Positions 27,405-37,249 of a stretch of DNA of 64,000 nt are shown piece by piece. The position numbers were made by a program, and so were the translations under genes. The first letter of the stretch is position 1. Every line of letters starts with the position of its first letter. Location of the stretch: assembly GCA_037045265.1 (NCBI GenBank), contig JBAOHV010000016.1, positions 124,001-188,000 of the forward strand, given 5' to 3'. Source of the stretch: JBAOHV01 sp037045265. GTDB lineage: Bacteria; Actinomycetota; Acidimicrobiia; Acidimicrobiales; Microtrichaceae. A model generated the notes under the pieces. The model worked only from the letters and a program-made list of their open reading frames with translations, was not told the origin of the DNA and searched no databases.

Positions 27405-28812
27405 CTAGTGGCCGGCTCCAGCGGGAAGCTCGACGTCACCCGCCCGGAACAGGCCCATGGCCCCCTTGCCGGCGTTCGAGAACTTGTGGGTCACCATCGG
27501 GTAGAACCCGTCCTCGGCGAAGGAGAACTCGACGAACCCGCCCTGCGCGGGTTGCAGGTCGAGGACCTGTGAGCCGCCGCGGCGTTCGTCGGGCTGCAAC
27601 AGGTAGGACCCTTCCTTCCAGACCGTGTCGAACACAGTTCCGACGATGTGGAACGCCGAGTTCTCGCTCGGACCGTCGTCGATGACCCAGACGCGGATGC
27701 GCTCGTTGGACGACACGTCGATCGGGTCGAACATGTACTGGTTCCAGTAGCCGTTGAAGACCACGGCATCGAAGTCCTCGTTCTGCATCTTGGTCAGCGA
27801 GCCGGGCTGGCCCTCGGGCCCGAGGTACAGCTCGGACTGAACCATCACGAACTCCTTCGCGACCGGCGCCAGCTCGGGAGGATCGATGATGATCGCCCCG
27901 TACATGCCGTTGCCGATGTGGTGCAACGCCGGCGCCGTACCGCAGTGGTACATGAACGCTCCGGCGTGGTCGGCACGGAACTGGTAGATGAGCTCCTCGC
28001 CGTTCTGGATGGTTCGCATCTCGTCGTTCCAAGCGACGCGGCTGGCGTGGAAGTCGAGCGAGTGGCCGAGCTTGCCCTCGTTCCTGACCGTCACCGTGAA
28101 CAGGTCGCCGACCTTGCCGCGCAGTATCGGGCCGGGGACCTGGTCCGTCGAAGGTCCACATCTCCTGGGTCACCCCGGGAGCGATCTCCATGACCTTCTC
28201 GGTGGCCCGCAGGGTGATCTTGTGCTCGGTGCCGCCAGGTGCAGGTGCCAGTGCCGGGTCGAACGCATGCCAGTCAGGACCGGGCTCAGCTTGAGCGTCG
28301 ATGACGGCGTTGCCGTCGTCCTGCTCAGCGGCCGTCGCGCTGACGGCTTCGGCGGCTGGCGCAGCAGAGCCGGTCACGACGATCGACATCTCCATACCTG
28401 CCTCGCGGTGACCCGCGACCGTGCACCACGCAAGGCCGTCCGCCTCCATCACCCCGAGATCGACCTCCTCGCTCTGACCCGGATCGAGCATCTTGGTGCC
28501 CGTCTTGCCGTCGAGCTTGAGGTCGTGCGGCATCGCCCCGTCGTTCTTGACCTTGAGTACCAGGCGGTTGCCCGCCGGGACCTCGACCGTGTCGGGAGTG
28601 ACGGAGAACTCCATCAACATCACTTCGACGGTCGTCGTGCCGCCTCCAGCCGAACCGCCACCGCCTCCGCTGTCGACCTCACTCCCGAACACTGCGAAAC
28701 CGAACGCGACGGTGGATACCAGAAGCGCAACCGCGGCGAGCCCTCCCACCACGGTCATCACCAAGAAGTTGCCTCCGTTCACCCTTGATCCGGATGAACC
28801 CTGTGCCGACAT
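27405..28812 (-). CDS. NirK-like copper nitrite reductase / multicopper oxidase with an extra N-terminal cupredoxin (one frameshift near 28144)
   Basis: An exported copper protein of about 468 residues with three cupredoxin domains. An N-terminal membrane anchor (NFLVMTVVGGLAAVALLVST) precedes a plastocyanin-like domain (MPHDLKLDG near residue 95, GLAWCTVAGHREAGMEM with Cys, His and Met ligands). After a +1 shift, two NirK-type domains follow. GHSLDFHAS and AFMYHCGTAPALHHIGNGM hold the type 1 and type 2 copper ligands, and SENSAFHIVGTVFD and MVTHKFSNAGKGAMG hold the second-domain histidines. In classical NirK the motif is HLIGGHGD; here it is FHIVGTVFD. ATG 28812 follows a GGGAAGG site. It lies last in the nitrate cluster. 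Nitrite reduction to NO is the family role; oxidase activity is an alternative. Confidence 0.82.
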
Positions 28813-28917
28813 TGCGACCACCTTCCCGAGGCGTTTTCGTGCCGCCTCTGGGATCGAGTGTTCACCTGCCCGAGCGCCGTTCAAAGGGTCCTTGGTCCCA
28901 CCACGGTGCGCCAGATG

Positions 28918-31146
28918 TCACTCAGGTCTGCCCGCCGCAGCCACCTGGACCGCGGTGTGCTTGTAGGCGGGCTGACGGGAGTACGGATCGAAGCCGGGTG
29001 CAGTGAGGGCGTTCACCCGGGAGTCGTGCATCGCCAGGAACACCTGGCCGACAGAGACCGTCGGCGTGATGAACACCGTCGCGGTCACCGTCGACCGGCG
29101 GGAGCGGACCTTGACGGCCTGACCGGAGCGCAATCGGCGGGATTCGGCGTCGCTGGGGGACATCTCCAGGTGGAGTCGTGCCGGTGCCAACGACTCGAGC
29201 GTCGCAGACCGACCGGTCCTGGTTCCGGTGTGCCACTGCGCGGTGCTCCCACGCCCGGTGATCAGCACGAGCGGGAGGTCTTCGTCGACCGGGTCGTGTG
29301 GCGGAACCGGCGGGTCGAAGACGAACCGGGCGCGGCCGTCGGGGGTGAAGAACCGGCCATCGCCGAACAACCGCCGCTCGACCTCGGGGCCCTCGGGTGC
29401 CGCTGCGGCATCGGCCGAGCTCCACGGCCACTGCATGCCCTGGTCCCCGAGACCGGCGTGACCGCCCATACCCGTCAGATCACACGGCCGACCCCGACTC
29501 AGCTCGGCCAGCAGGTCGAACACCGCCGCCGGTGAGCGCCACCGACGGAACATGGGTCCACAACCCCACTCCTCGGCGAGCCCCTTGAAGATCTCGAAGT
29601 CCGGGCGGGCCTGACCCGGCGGCTCGGATGCCGCCCGCACGCGGCCCACACGGCGTTCGGAGTTGATGAACGTCCCGTCCTTCTCACCCCAGCCGGCCGC
29701 CGGCAGGAACAGGTCACTGCGGCGAGCGGTCTCCGTATCGGAGTACAGGTCCTGGACGACGAGCAGGTCGAGCTCGTCGAGCAGCCCGTTGAACCGTTGC
29801 TGGTCGATCCAGGAGTGGGCCGGGTTGGTGGCGATGATCCACAGTCCTCGGATCGTGCCGCTCTCGATGCCGTCGACGATCTGGTCATAGGCCATGCTCG
29901 GGCGGTCCGGGATCGCCGCGACATCGATGCCGAGGATCTCAGCGACCGCCTCCCGCTGCGCAGGATCAGTCGCGTCACGCCCGGCGAACATCGACGCCGT
30001 GTTGGAGAACAGTCGGGAACCCATCGCGTTGCACTGCCCGGTGATCGAGTTCGCGCCGGTCCCTGGCCGCCCGATGCTGCCCGTCATCAGCGCAAGGGCG
30101 ATCACCGCCTGGGCGGTACGGGTCGCGGCATGACCCTGGTTGACGCCCATCGTCCACCAGAACGACACACGTTCCCCCGCTGCGATCGCGTCGGCTGCCC
30201 TGTCGATGCAGGGCCACTTCCACTCCGGTCGCGGCGGAGACCAGGTCCATGTCGAACGCGTCGACGAACGAGGCGAACTCGTCGTATCCGCTGGTGTGGT
30301 CGCGCACGAAGGCGGGGTCGATCAGCTCCCCGCGCGATCAGCGCGCGGGCGATCCCGTACAGGAGGACCTGGTCGCTCTTCGGGGGCCACCGGCAGGTGC
30401 AGCGTCGCTGCCATCGCGGTCTCGGTCGCCCGCGGGTCGACGACGATGACCTCGGGACAATGCGGGTTGCGCTGAAGTCGTTCGAAGAGGATCGGATGCG
30501 CGATCGCCAGGTTCGAGCCGACCAGGACGACCACGTCGGACTGCTCCAGATCGTCGTAGGTGTACGGCGGTGCATCGAATCCGAAGCACTCCTTGTAGGC
30601 GGTGACCGCTGTCGCCATGCACTGGCGGGTGTTCCCGTCGCCGTGGACCATGCCCATGCCGAACTTGGCGAGGGCCCCGAGGAACGCCATCTCCTCGGTC
30701 ACGAGCTGACCGGTCGACAGGAACGCGACCGAGTCGGGGCCGTGCTCGGCCTGCACGGAACGGACCCTGTCGCAGAAGGTCTCGAACGCGACCGGCCACG
30801 AGACCGCTACTCGCCTGCCCCCCTGGCGCACGAGCGGGCGTGTGGCCCGGTCCGACGCCAGCACCGGATCCATGGCCTGCCAGCCCTTGGGACATGCACC
30901 ACCGTCGTTCACCGGGTAGCTGCGTGTCGGCACGACGTTGACGACGCGGCCGTCACGTCGGTGCACGTCGAGGGAGCAACCCGTGCTGCAGTAGCCACAG
31001 ACAGACGCCTTGACGTCATCAGGCGCACGCGAGTCGGGGACCTGTTGTGTCGGGCCGACGCCCTCCAGTGGGACTCTGCGCAGCTCCCGGGTCAATGGTC
31101 CGCCGCGGGCACGAACCGCAGGCAGCAGCCTCGTCGATCGCTTCAT
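28918..31146 (-). CDS. nasA: Assimilatory-type nitrate reductase, molybdopterin oxidoreductase catalytic subunit (three frameshifts in 30211-30386)
   Basis: A Mo-bisMGD enzyme of about 740 residues. The N-terminal [4Fe-4S] motif is SVCGYCSTGCSLDV plus GGACPKGW. The bisMGD segments include CMATAVTAYKECFGFDAPPY, VVLVGSNLAIAHPILF, FWWTMGVNQGHAATRTAQAV and TGSIGRPGTGANSITGQCNA. The C-terminal dinucleotide domain has LVLITGRGSTAQWHTGTRTG. Three single extra bases at about 30384, 30333 and 30212 break the frame; removing them gives DQVLLYGIARALIA and IDPAFVRDHTSGYDEFASFV. ATG 31146 overlaps the dmsBC stop (ATGA). It has no obvious signal peptide, and together with nirBD this suggests cytoplasmic assimilation. 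Confidence 0.9.
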
Positions 31147-32786
31147 CGCAGTCCGCCAGGCATTCGATCCGGGGCCACGGCGACGAAGAACAGACGTCGC
31201 TCGATCCAGGACGCGGCGATCGCCGCTACCGCCGCCAGCACCCAGGCGGCGCCGGACGCTGTGCTGGTCGCCTGGAACAGCAACGAGAGCACCGCGGCGA
31301 TGCAGGCTGTGATGGCGAGTGCCACACCGCTGGTGCGACTCGAGCGCAGCGGGCCGGCGAGGAGCGCTTCCGAGCGACCGAGCTCGCCGCCATGGCCTGC
31401 GTGACGTCGACGATGCAACTCGACGGCCGCCAGACCCGCGACCGTGCCGATGAGGACCACCACCACCGCAGCACGCCTCATCGGCTCGAGCTGCCAATCC
31501 GCCGTGTGCAGCGAAACGACGAGCGAGGCCACCGCGGTGAGAACTGCGGCTCCTGTCACCGCCATGGTGACGACGAACCGGATGAGCGTGCGATCGAGCC
31601 GCCAGAAGGAACGACCGGTCACGGCGTAGAGCTGGGCGGAGCAGAACACGCCCAGCAGCCCCGCGACCGACGTTGCCACGCCGGCGCCGACCGACACCTG
31701 GGCCGGAAGGGAGCCGATCGCAGCGACTGCTGTGAGAGCGCCGAGCGTCGCGTAGACCCCGAAGGCGAGGATCTCACGCGACAACCACGAGTGCCCCAGT
31801 CCGAGAAGCGCACGCCACGCCATCGTGGGGCGCCCCAGATGCATGACGCTCGCGGCGATCGCGACGACGGTCGTGAGCCACGCGACCAGAGCCGGCCCGG
31901 CGCCGAGGCGGCCGGTCGAGCCGAACCAGTCCGTGGTCGACGACATGGCCACTCCGAGCACCACGACCCCCACCGACACCTGGGTCAGGACCAACATCGC
32001 CACCAGCGGAGGGTGGTTCGTCGCCGGGACCACCCTGTGGTCGTCGGCCGCCACCACCTCTGACGGAACCGGCTTCCTGGTCAGGTAGACCGTCGTGGGA
32101 GAAGTCAACGCCGATCGGGGAGCCGTGGGAGCCACCCGTTCGTCCGTGTCGACGGCCAGGAGGGCGGCGAGCTCCGCCGTCTCGACGACTCCGATCGATA
32201 TCGCCTCGGTCGGGCAACCCTGGACGCACGCCGGCGCCTCACCCGCCGAGAGGCGCCCTGTGCACATGTCGCACTTGCGCACGACGCCCAGGCGCTGGTT
32301 GAACGACGGCACCTCGTAGGGGCAGGTGAGCATGCAGTAGCGGCACCCGATGCACTGGTCGTCGAGGTGCGCAACGATCCCTGTGATCGGGTCCTTCTCG
32401 TAGGCGTCGACCGGGCAGCCGGCCAGACACGCGGGCTCGAGACAATGGTGACAGGCCGTGGTGACGTGCTGCTGCCATACGGGCGCGTCACCGGTTCCGC
32501 CACCGACCACCAGCCCGACCGATCTCCAGTTCTCACCCGGGTCCAGCCCGTTCAGCGAGTGACAGGCACTCACGCACGCCTTGCATCCGCTGCAGCGGTC
32601 CAGGTCCACCTCGAAGCGGTACTGCGCCCCCGGACCGGGCGGCTCGGCGGGCAGCGCGCGCAGGTAGCGGGCACCTGGATCGTGGGAGGAGCTCCGCCCG
32701 TCGTCCCAGTCGCCGAAGAGGTCGACCGCAGACGACGAGTCACGGTCGCTGCTCATGAACAGCGCCTCGTCGAGATGCTGGCTCAT
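31143..32786 (-). CDS. Fused iron-sulfur subunit and membrane anchor (DmsB-DmsC type)
   Basis: A 547-residue electron-transfer partner for the molybdoenzyme. Residues about 55-225 are a DmsB/HybA-type ferredoxin with four cysteine clusters (DRCSGCKACVSACHSLNG, ACHHCLEPACLAGCPVDAY, QCIGCRYCMLTCPYEVPSF, KCDMCTGRLSAGEAPACVQG). Residues from about 270 form eight or so membrane helices of the DmsC/NrfD quinol-oxidising anchor (HLGRPTMAWRALLGLGHSWL, TGRSFWRLDRTLIRF). The two functions are separate proteins in most systems. ATGA overlaps join it to hemD on one side and nasA on the other, so a membrane quinol-dependent nitrate reductase is implied. Confidence 0.88.
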   Translation of the reverse strand: MSQHLDEALFMSSDRDSSSAVDLFGDWDDGRSSSHDPGARYLRALPAEPPGPGAQYRFEVDLDRCSGCKACVSACHSLNGLDPGENWRSVGLVVGGGTGDAPVWQQHVTTACHHCLEPACLAGCPVDAYEKDPITGIVAHLDDQCIGCRYCMLTCPYEVPSFNQRLGVVRKCDMCTGRLSAGEAPACVQGCPTEAISIGVVETAELAALLAVDTDERVAPTAPRSALTSPTTVYLTRKPVPSEVVAADDHRVVPATNHPPLVAMLVLTQVSVGVVVLGVAMSSTTDWFGSTGRLGAGPALVAWLTTVVAIAASVMHLGRPTMAWRALLGLGHSWLSREILAFGVYATLGALTAVAAIGSLPAQVSVGAGVATSVAGLLGVFCSAQLYAVTGRSFWRLDRTLIRFVVTMAVTGAAVLTAVASLVVSLHTADWQLEPMRRAAVVVVLIGTVAGLAAVELHRRRHAGHGGELGRSEALLAGPLRSSRTSGVALAITACIAAVLSLLFQATSTASGAAWVLAAVAAIAASWIERRLFFVAVAPDRMPGGLR

Positions 32787-33991
32787 CGCGTCGCCAGCCG
32801 GTATCCGCGTCGCACGACGGTCTCGATGCCGAGGCCCGCGACGCCCAGGCGGCGGCGGAGACGGGCGACGGTCACCTCGACGACGTGGTCGTCCGACTCG
32901 CCCGACCAGACCTCTTCGAGCAGTGACTGCTTGGAAACCACCGCACCGGGGTTCCGGGCGAGGACACCGAGAAGCGCCCGCTCCCGGCCCGGTAGGCGAA
33001 CCGGGGTCCCGCCGTCCACCGCGACCAGGGACCCCTGGACCGAGAGCCGAGCGACGGACAGGTCCAGGGTCTGGCGGCGCGACGAGAGCGCATCCACGAC
33101 GGCGTTGACCATCGCACCCAGCCTCGGACGGCGTGATTCGACGGACGCCACGAGCCCGAACGAGCAGGCGCTCTCGGCGGTGACCGGTCCGACGCAGACG
33201 ACATCGAGCACCCCCGTGGTGCTCAGGTGTGCGATGCGCTGGAGGACCCCGAGACGCTCGGCGATCGCGGCGAAGCTGGCGACCGCTGGAGCCGAGGTGA
33301 ACGTGACTGCGTCCAGCTGCCGGTCCGCCGCTGCCAGCACCAGCCTCTCGGCGGCCGAAGAGTCGCCGGGCGTCGTGTACCCGTAGACCTGCACCGGCAC
33401 GACTTCGTAGCCCATCTCCCCCAGCGCATCAGCCAACTCCACCGACTTGGCTCCGTCGACCTGGAGCGCGAGTCGCGGGCGTCGCGACCCTGTCGTGGCG
33501 GGATCGAACTGCGCGGCCAGGTGATCTACCACTTCGGCCGAGACCGCCCGAGGTGACGTCCAGTCGATCTGCAGTCCCTCGGCCACCGCGGCGCCCGCCG
33601 CCTTGGCTCCGCGGGCGACGATCGTCGCTGATGCCAGAGCCGCATGCAGCTCCCCGAGCAGGCCCGCCGCTGCGGCGGCCGAGAACCATGTCCTCACACC
33701 GAGCGCTGTGGAGAGGACGACCACGGCAGGCGGATCGGCTATGAGTGCCTGGGTCGACCCGACCAACTCCCGTTCGTCGCCGAGCGGGGCCATGACGAGG
33801 ACGGGACCCAGGAGCACCTCGGCACCGCGCCGGGTGAGCAGCTCGGCCTGTTCTTCACGCCGGCGGTCGGCAGTCACGCCGATCGTGTAGCCGCTGAGGG
33901 GTCCGTCGAGCACCGACGCAGTCTGTCGGTGACAGGTTTCGGTCCGGTTTCCGCCACGTCTCCCGACCATGACAGTTGTGTGGTCGCTCAC
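32783..33991 (-). CDS. Uroporphyrinogen-III synthase fused to an OmpR-type winged-helix domain
   Basis: About 402 residues. The N-terminal HemD domain (SGYTIGVTADRRREEQAELL, VDAVTFTSAPAVASF-like AVTFTSAPAVASFAAIAERL, VVCVGPVTAESACSFGL) makes the tetrapyrrole ring for siroheme. From about residue 300 a winged-helix DNA-binding domain follows (LPGRERALLGVLARNPGAVV, SKQSLLEEVWSGESDDHVVE, RLGVAGLGIETVVRRGYRLA). The same fusion is known beside nirBD in mycobacteria, where it is regarded as a nitrite-assimilation regulator. GTG 33991 overlaps the nirD stop (GTGA) and fits the operon pattern; a later GTG at 33913 is possible. Confidence 0.87.
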   Translation of the reverse strand: MSDHTTVMVGRRGGNRTETCHRQTASVLDGPLSGYTIGVTADRRREEQAELLTRRGAEVLLGPVLVMAPLGDERELVGSTQALIADPPAVVVLSTALGVRTWFSAAAAAGLLGELHAALASATIVARGAKAAGAAVAEGLQIDWTSPRAVSAEVVDHLAAQFDPATTGSRRPRLALQVDGAKSVELADALGEMGYEVVPVQVYGYTTPGDSSAAERLVLAAADRQLDAVTFTSAPAVASFAAIAERLGVLQRIAHLSTTGVLDVVCVGPVTAESACSFGLVASVESRRPRLGAMVNAVVDALSSRRQTLDLSVARLSVQGSLVAVDGGTPVRLPGRERALLGVLARNPGAVVSKQSLLEEVWSGESDDHVVEVTVARLRRRLGVAGLGIETVVRRGYRLATR

Positions 33992-34401
33992 CGCACCTCG
34001 TCGGCGCACGCAGCGATCTCCACCGCACCGGAGCTCACCTGCACCTCGAAGACGTCCACCCTGACATCGGGCGAGTCGAGACAGGTCCCGTCACGCAACG
34101 AGAACCGCTGCTTGCGCAGCGGCGAGGCCACATAAGGCACCCAGGCACCTTCGTCCTGCTTCGCGCCCACGATCCCGCGTGACAGCACCGACGCCCCGGT
34201 GAACGGGTCGACGTTGTCGATCGCGAGGAGCTCGTCGGTGCCCGAGAGTCGGAACACCGCCACGTGGCGACCATCGACCAGGGCGGTCACACCACGATCG
34301 GCCTCGAGGCGGTCGAGGTCGCAGACATGTGTCCACCGCCCGGTTGCCGTCCGCGCCGTCGTGGCGCTCGTGACCGTCGTTGCTGTCATCGTCATGGTCA
34401 T
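33988..34401 (-). CDS. nirD: Nitrite reductase small subunit
   Basis: A 137-residue Rieske-fold protein lacking the cluster ligands, as expected of NirD. The N-terminus is Thr-rich (MTMTMTATTVTSATTARTAT), then WTHVCDLDRLEADRGVTALV, LLAIDNVDPFTGASVLSRGI, PYVASPLRKQRFSLRDGTCL. It stabilises NirB. It overlaps nirB and hemD-wHTH by 4 bp each. Confidence 0.93.
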   Translation of the reverse strand: MTMTMTATTVTSATTARTATGRWTHVCDLDRLEADRGVTALVDGRHVAVFRLSGTDELLAIDNVDPFTGASVLSRGIVGAKQDEGAWVPYVASPLRKQRFSLRDGTCLDSPDVRVDVFEVQVSSGAVEIAACADEVR

Positions 34402-37070
34402 CGGACCACCTCCAGGTTCTTGTCGGGATCTGCTGTGAGTTGGGTATCGATGGGTCCGGCACCGAGCTCATTCGCGCGGGCTGGGCGGATCTGGTCACGT
34501 TCACGCACGAACACCACCGTCGGATCCGGCTCCTCGGGTGCGTTCACGAAGGTGACGAACCGCGCGAGCCGAACCGGGTCCTCCAGCGTCGCCGCCCATT
34601 CGCACTCGTAGCTGTCGACGTGGGCCTGCATCTGGCGTTCGAACTCCTGACCGAGCCCGAGCGAGTCGTCCATCACGACCGCACGCAGATGCTCCAGGCC
34701 GCCCGCCAACGACTCGACCCACGCCGCGGTGCGCTGCAACCGCTCAGCCGAATGCAGGTAGTACATGAGGAACCGGTCGATGCTGCGCACCAGCGTCTCG
34801 TCGTCGAGATCCTCGGCTAGCAGCTCGGCGTGGCGAGGACGGGTGCCCCCGTTTCCGCCGACCCACAGGTTCCAACCGCGTTCGGTGGCGATGACGCCGA
34901 CGTCCTTGCTCTGCGCCTCGGCGCACTCACGGGCACACCCCGACACAGCCATCTTGATCTTGTGCGGTGAGCGGAGTCCCCGGTAGCGGTTCTCGAGCTC
35001 GATGGCCATCGAGGTGGAGTCGGCGACCCCGTAGCGACACCACGTCTCACCGACGCAGGACTTCACCGTCCGCAGCGACTTGCCGTAGGCGTGGCCGGAC
35101 TCCATGCCGGCATCGACCAGGCGGCGCCAGATGGCCGGCAGCTGCTCGACCCGGGCGCCGAGCAGGTCGATGCGCTGCCCGCCGGTGATCTTGGTGTAGA
35201 GCCCGAAGTCGCGAGCAACTTCGCCGATGACTATGAGCCTCTCCGGTGTGATCTCGCCGCCAGGGATCCGTGGCACCACCGAGTAGGTGCCGTTCCGCTG
35301 GATGTTGGCGAGGAAGTGATCGTTGGAGTCCTGGATCGACGCCTGTTCCCCGTCGAGGATGTGACCATTGCCGAGAGACGCCAGGATCGAAGCGACGGTC
35401 GGTTTGCAGATCTCGCAACCTGCTCCGCCGTGGTCGGCCGAACCGGGTACGCCGAGCGTGGCGAGCACCGCGGAGAAGCTCCGTAGGCCGGACCTGTTCA
35501 CCAGGTCGAACAGCTCTGATCTGGAGACCGAGAAGTGCACGCACAACTTCGTGGACACCTCGGCGCCTCGCACCCGCATGCCCTGCACCAACAGCTGCTC
35601 CATGGTCGGCAGACAGCCGCCACACCCCGTGCCTGCAGCCGTGCACTCCTTGAGCTCGGCGATGCTCGAGCATCCCCCGGCAACTGCGTCTAGCACCTCG
35701 CCCGTGCCGACGTTCTCGCACGAGCAGACCGGGGTGTCGCGGCTCGGACCGGCCTCCGCCGAGCAGTCACCGGTCGCAACCGGTCGCAGCATCGACGACG
35801 GGTCAACGCTCGCCGACCCGTCACGGAACCGTGCAAGGATCGAGCCGAACGGAGACGCGTCACCGATGAGGACCGCGGACATGACCTTGCCCTCGTCATC
35901 GACGTCGAGGCGCTGGTAGATCCCCGAAGCGGCGTCGTTCCACAACAGGGTGTGTCGCTGTACGCCGTCGGTAGGTGGGGCGTGGACGTCGCCGACGCTG
36001 GCGACGTCCACGCCCAGAAGCTTGAGCTTGGTCGAGAGGTCCACGTCCTCGAACTCGGTGACGGACTTCGGGTCCACCAGCCCGACAGTGGCGGCGAGCG
36101 TCCGGGCGGCCACCTTGGCCATCCGGTAGCCGGGCGCCACGAGGCCGTAGGTTTTGCCCGCCACGACGGCACACTCGCCGATGGCCAGGACATTGGGATC
36201 GCCTGTCGCCATGAAGCGGTCGACGGCCACCCCACCCCGCGGCCCGACCTCCAGGCCCACGTCACGGGCGAGCTGGTCACGTGGCCGGATCCCCGCCGAG
36301 AACACGACCAGGTCGACGTCCAGCGGATCGTTCTCGGAGAAGTGCAGACGACTGACCCGACCGCTGGAGGGGTCGGTCTCGACATGGGTGCTCTGATGAC
36401 CGAGGTGCACCGCCACCCCGAGCCCCTCCACATGGCTTCGGAGCACTGCAGCGCCGTCGTCGTCTATCTGCACGGGCATGAGACGTGGCGCGAACTCGAT
36501 GACATGGGTCTCGAGTCCGAGGTTCCTGAGAGCGTTGGCCGCCTCGAGGCCCAGTAGCCCACCGCCTATCACCGCTCCTCGGGAGACCCCCTGGCGTGCA
36601 GCGTCGGCGCGGATCCCGTCGAGGTCGTCGATCGTGCGGTAGACGTGGCATCCCGGCGCATCGTTGCCGTCGATCGGCGGGACGAAGGGCGCAGATCCGG
36701 TCGCCAGGACCAGGTGGTCGTACGGCAGCCGCCTTCCGGTCGAGGTGGTCACGCTCGATCCTGAGCGGTCGATCGAGACGACCTGCTCACCGCGGATGAC
36801 CCAGATGCCGTGACGGTCGTGGAACCCTTCCTCGACCACCGTCAGATCGGCCGGACTCCGGCCCTCGAACAGCGAGGTCAGCGCCACTCTGTCGTATGCG
36901 TGGTGTGGTTCCTCCCCCACGACGATCACGTCGAACTCCGCCAGCGCGCCGTGCCCCTCGAGCTCGGTCAGGAGCCGATGCCCCACCATCCCGTTCCCGA
37001 CGAGCACGAGCCGAGGCTTCCCGCCACGCCCGTCGGCGGGCCCTTCGATCTGATCAACCGTCGAGAACAT
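34398..37070 (-). CDS. nirB: NAD(P)H-dependent nitrite reductase large subunit
   Basis: An 890-residue cytoplasmic FAD/siroheme enzyme reducing nitrite to ammonium. The FAD/NAD domain (residues about 15-320) has LVLVGNGMVGHRLLTELE, GAVIGGGLLGLEAANALRNL and VLAIGECAVVAGKTYGLVAP. BFD-like [2Fe-2S] domains follow (VCSCENVGTGEVLDAV with GTGCGGCLPTMEQLL, and a second with GAGCEICKPTVAS). The C-terminal siroheme/[4Fe-4S] half has CVGETWCRYGVADS and MAVSGCARECAEAQSKDVGV, giving the four cluster cysteines. It is first in the cluster, so the promoter should lie in 37071-37219, where no clear motif was found. Confidence 0.96.
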   Translation of the reverse strand: MFSTVDQIEGPADGRGGKPRLVLVGNGMVGHRLLTELEGHGALAEFDVIVVGEEPHHAYDRVALTSLFEGRSPADLTVVEEGFHDRHGIWVIRGEQVVSIDRSGSSVTTSTGRRLPYDHLVLATGSAPFVPPIDGNDAPGCHVYRTIDDLDGIRADAARQGVSRGAVIGGGLLGLEAANALRNLGLETHVIEFAPRLMPVQIDDDGAAVLRSHVEGLGVAVHLGHQSTHVETDPSSGRVSRLHFSENDPLDVDLVVFSAGIRPRDQLARDVGLEVGPRGGVAVDRFMATGDPNVLAIGECAVVAGKTYGLVAPGYRMAKVAARTLAATVGLVDPKSVTEFEDVDLSTKLKLLGVDVASVGDVHAPPTDGVQRHTLLWNDAASGIYQRLDVDDEGKVMSAVLIGDASPFGSILARFRDGSASVDPSSMLRPVATGDCSAEAGPSRDTPVCSCENVGTGEVLDAVAGGCSSIAELKECTAAGTGCGGCLPTMEQLLVQGMRVRGAEVSTKLCVHFSVSRSELFDLVNRSGLRSFSAVLATLGVPGSADHGGAGCEICKPTVASILASLGNGHILDGEQASIQDSNDHFLANIQRNGTYSVVPRIPGGEITPERLIVIGEVARDFGLYTKITGGQRIDLLGARVEQLPAIWRRLVDAGMESGHAYGKSLRTVKSCVGETWCRYGVADSTSMAIELENRYRGLRSPHKIKMAVSGCARECAEAQSKDVGVIATERGWNLWVGGNGGTRPRHAELLAEDLDDETLVRSIDRFLMYYLHSAERLQRTAAWVESLAGGLEHLRAVVMDDSLGLGQEFERQMQAHVDSYECEWAATLEDPVRLARFVTFVNAPEEPDPTVVFVRERDQIRPARANELGAGPIDTQLTADPDKNLEVVR

Positions 37071-37219
37071 GCAGACACGGTGCCAGCCCCCCGTTGCAGC
37101 CCCGTTCCGACAAGTTGACGGCTCGATGACATGGCGCTCAGCACGGCCGGGTCACCCCGGAGAGCCTCCTCACATCAGCAGATGCAGGCTGTGAGATGAG
37201 GCGGATCTCGGCCGGATTC

Positions 37220-37243
37220 CCGACTGGTGGGGACACCAGTCGG
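37220..37243 (-). terminator. Perfect 10-bp hairpin with tetraloop after the LCP gene
   Basis: CCGACTGGTG-GGGA-CACCAGTCGG is a perfect 10-bp stem. It lies 7 bp downstream of the LCP stop and upstream of nirB. It lacks a U-tract but is a strong terminator candidate. Confidence 0.6.
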
Positions 37244-37249
37244 TGGAGA

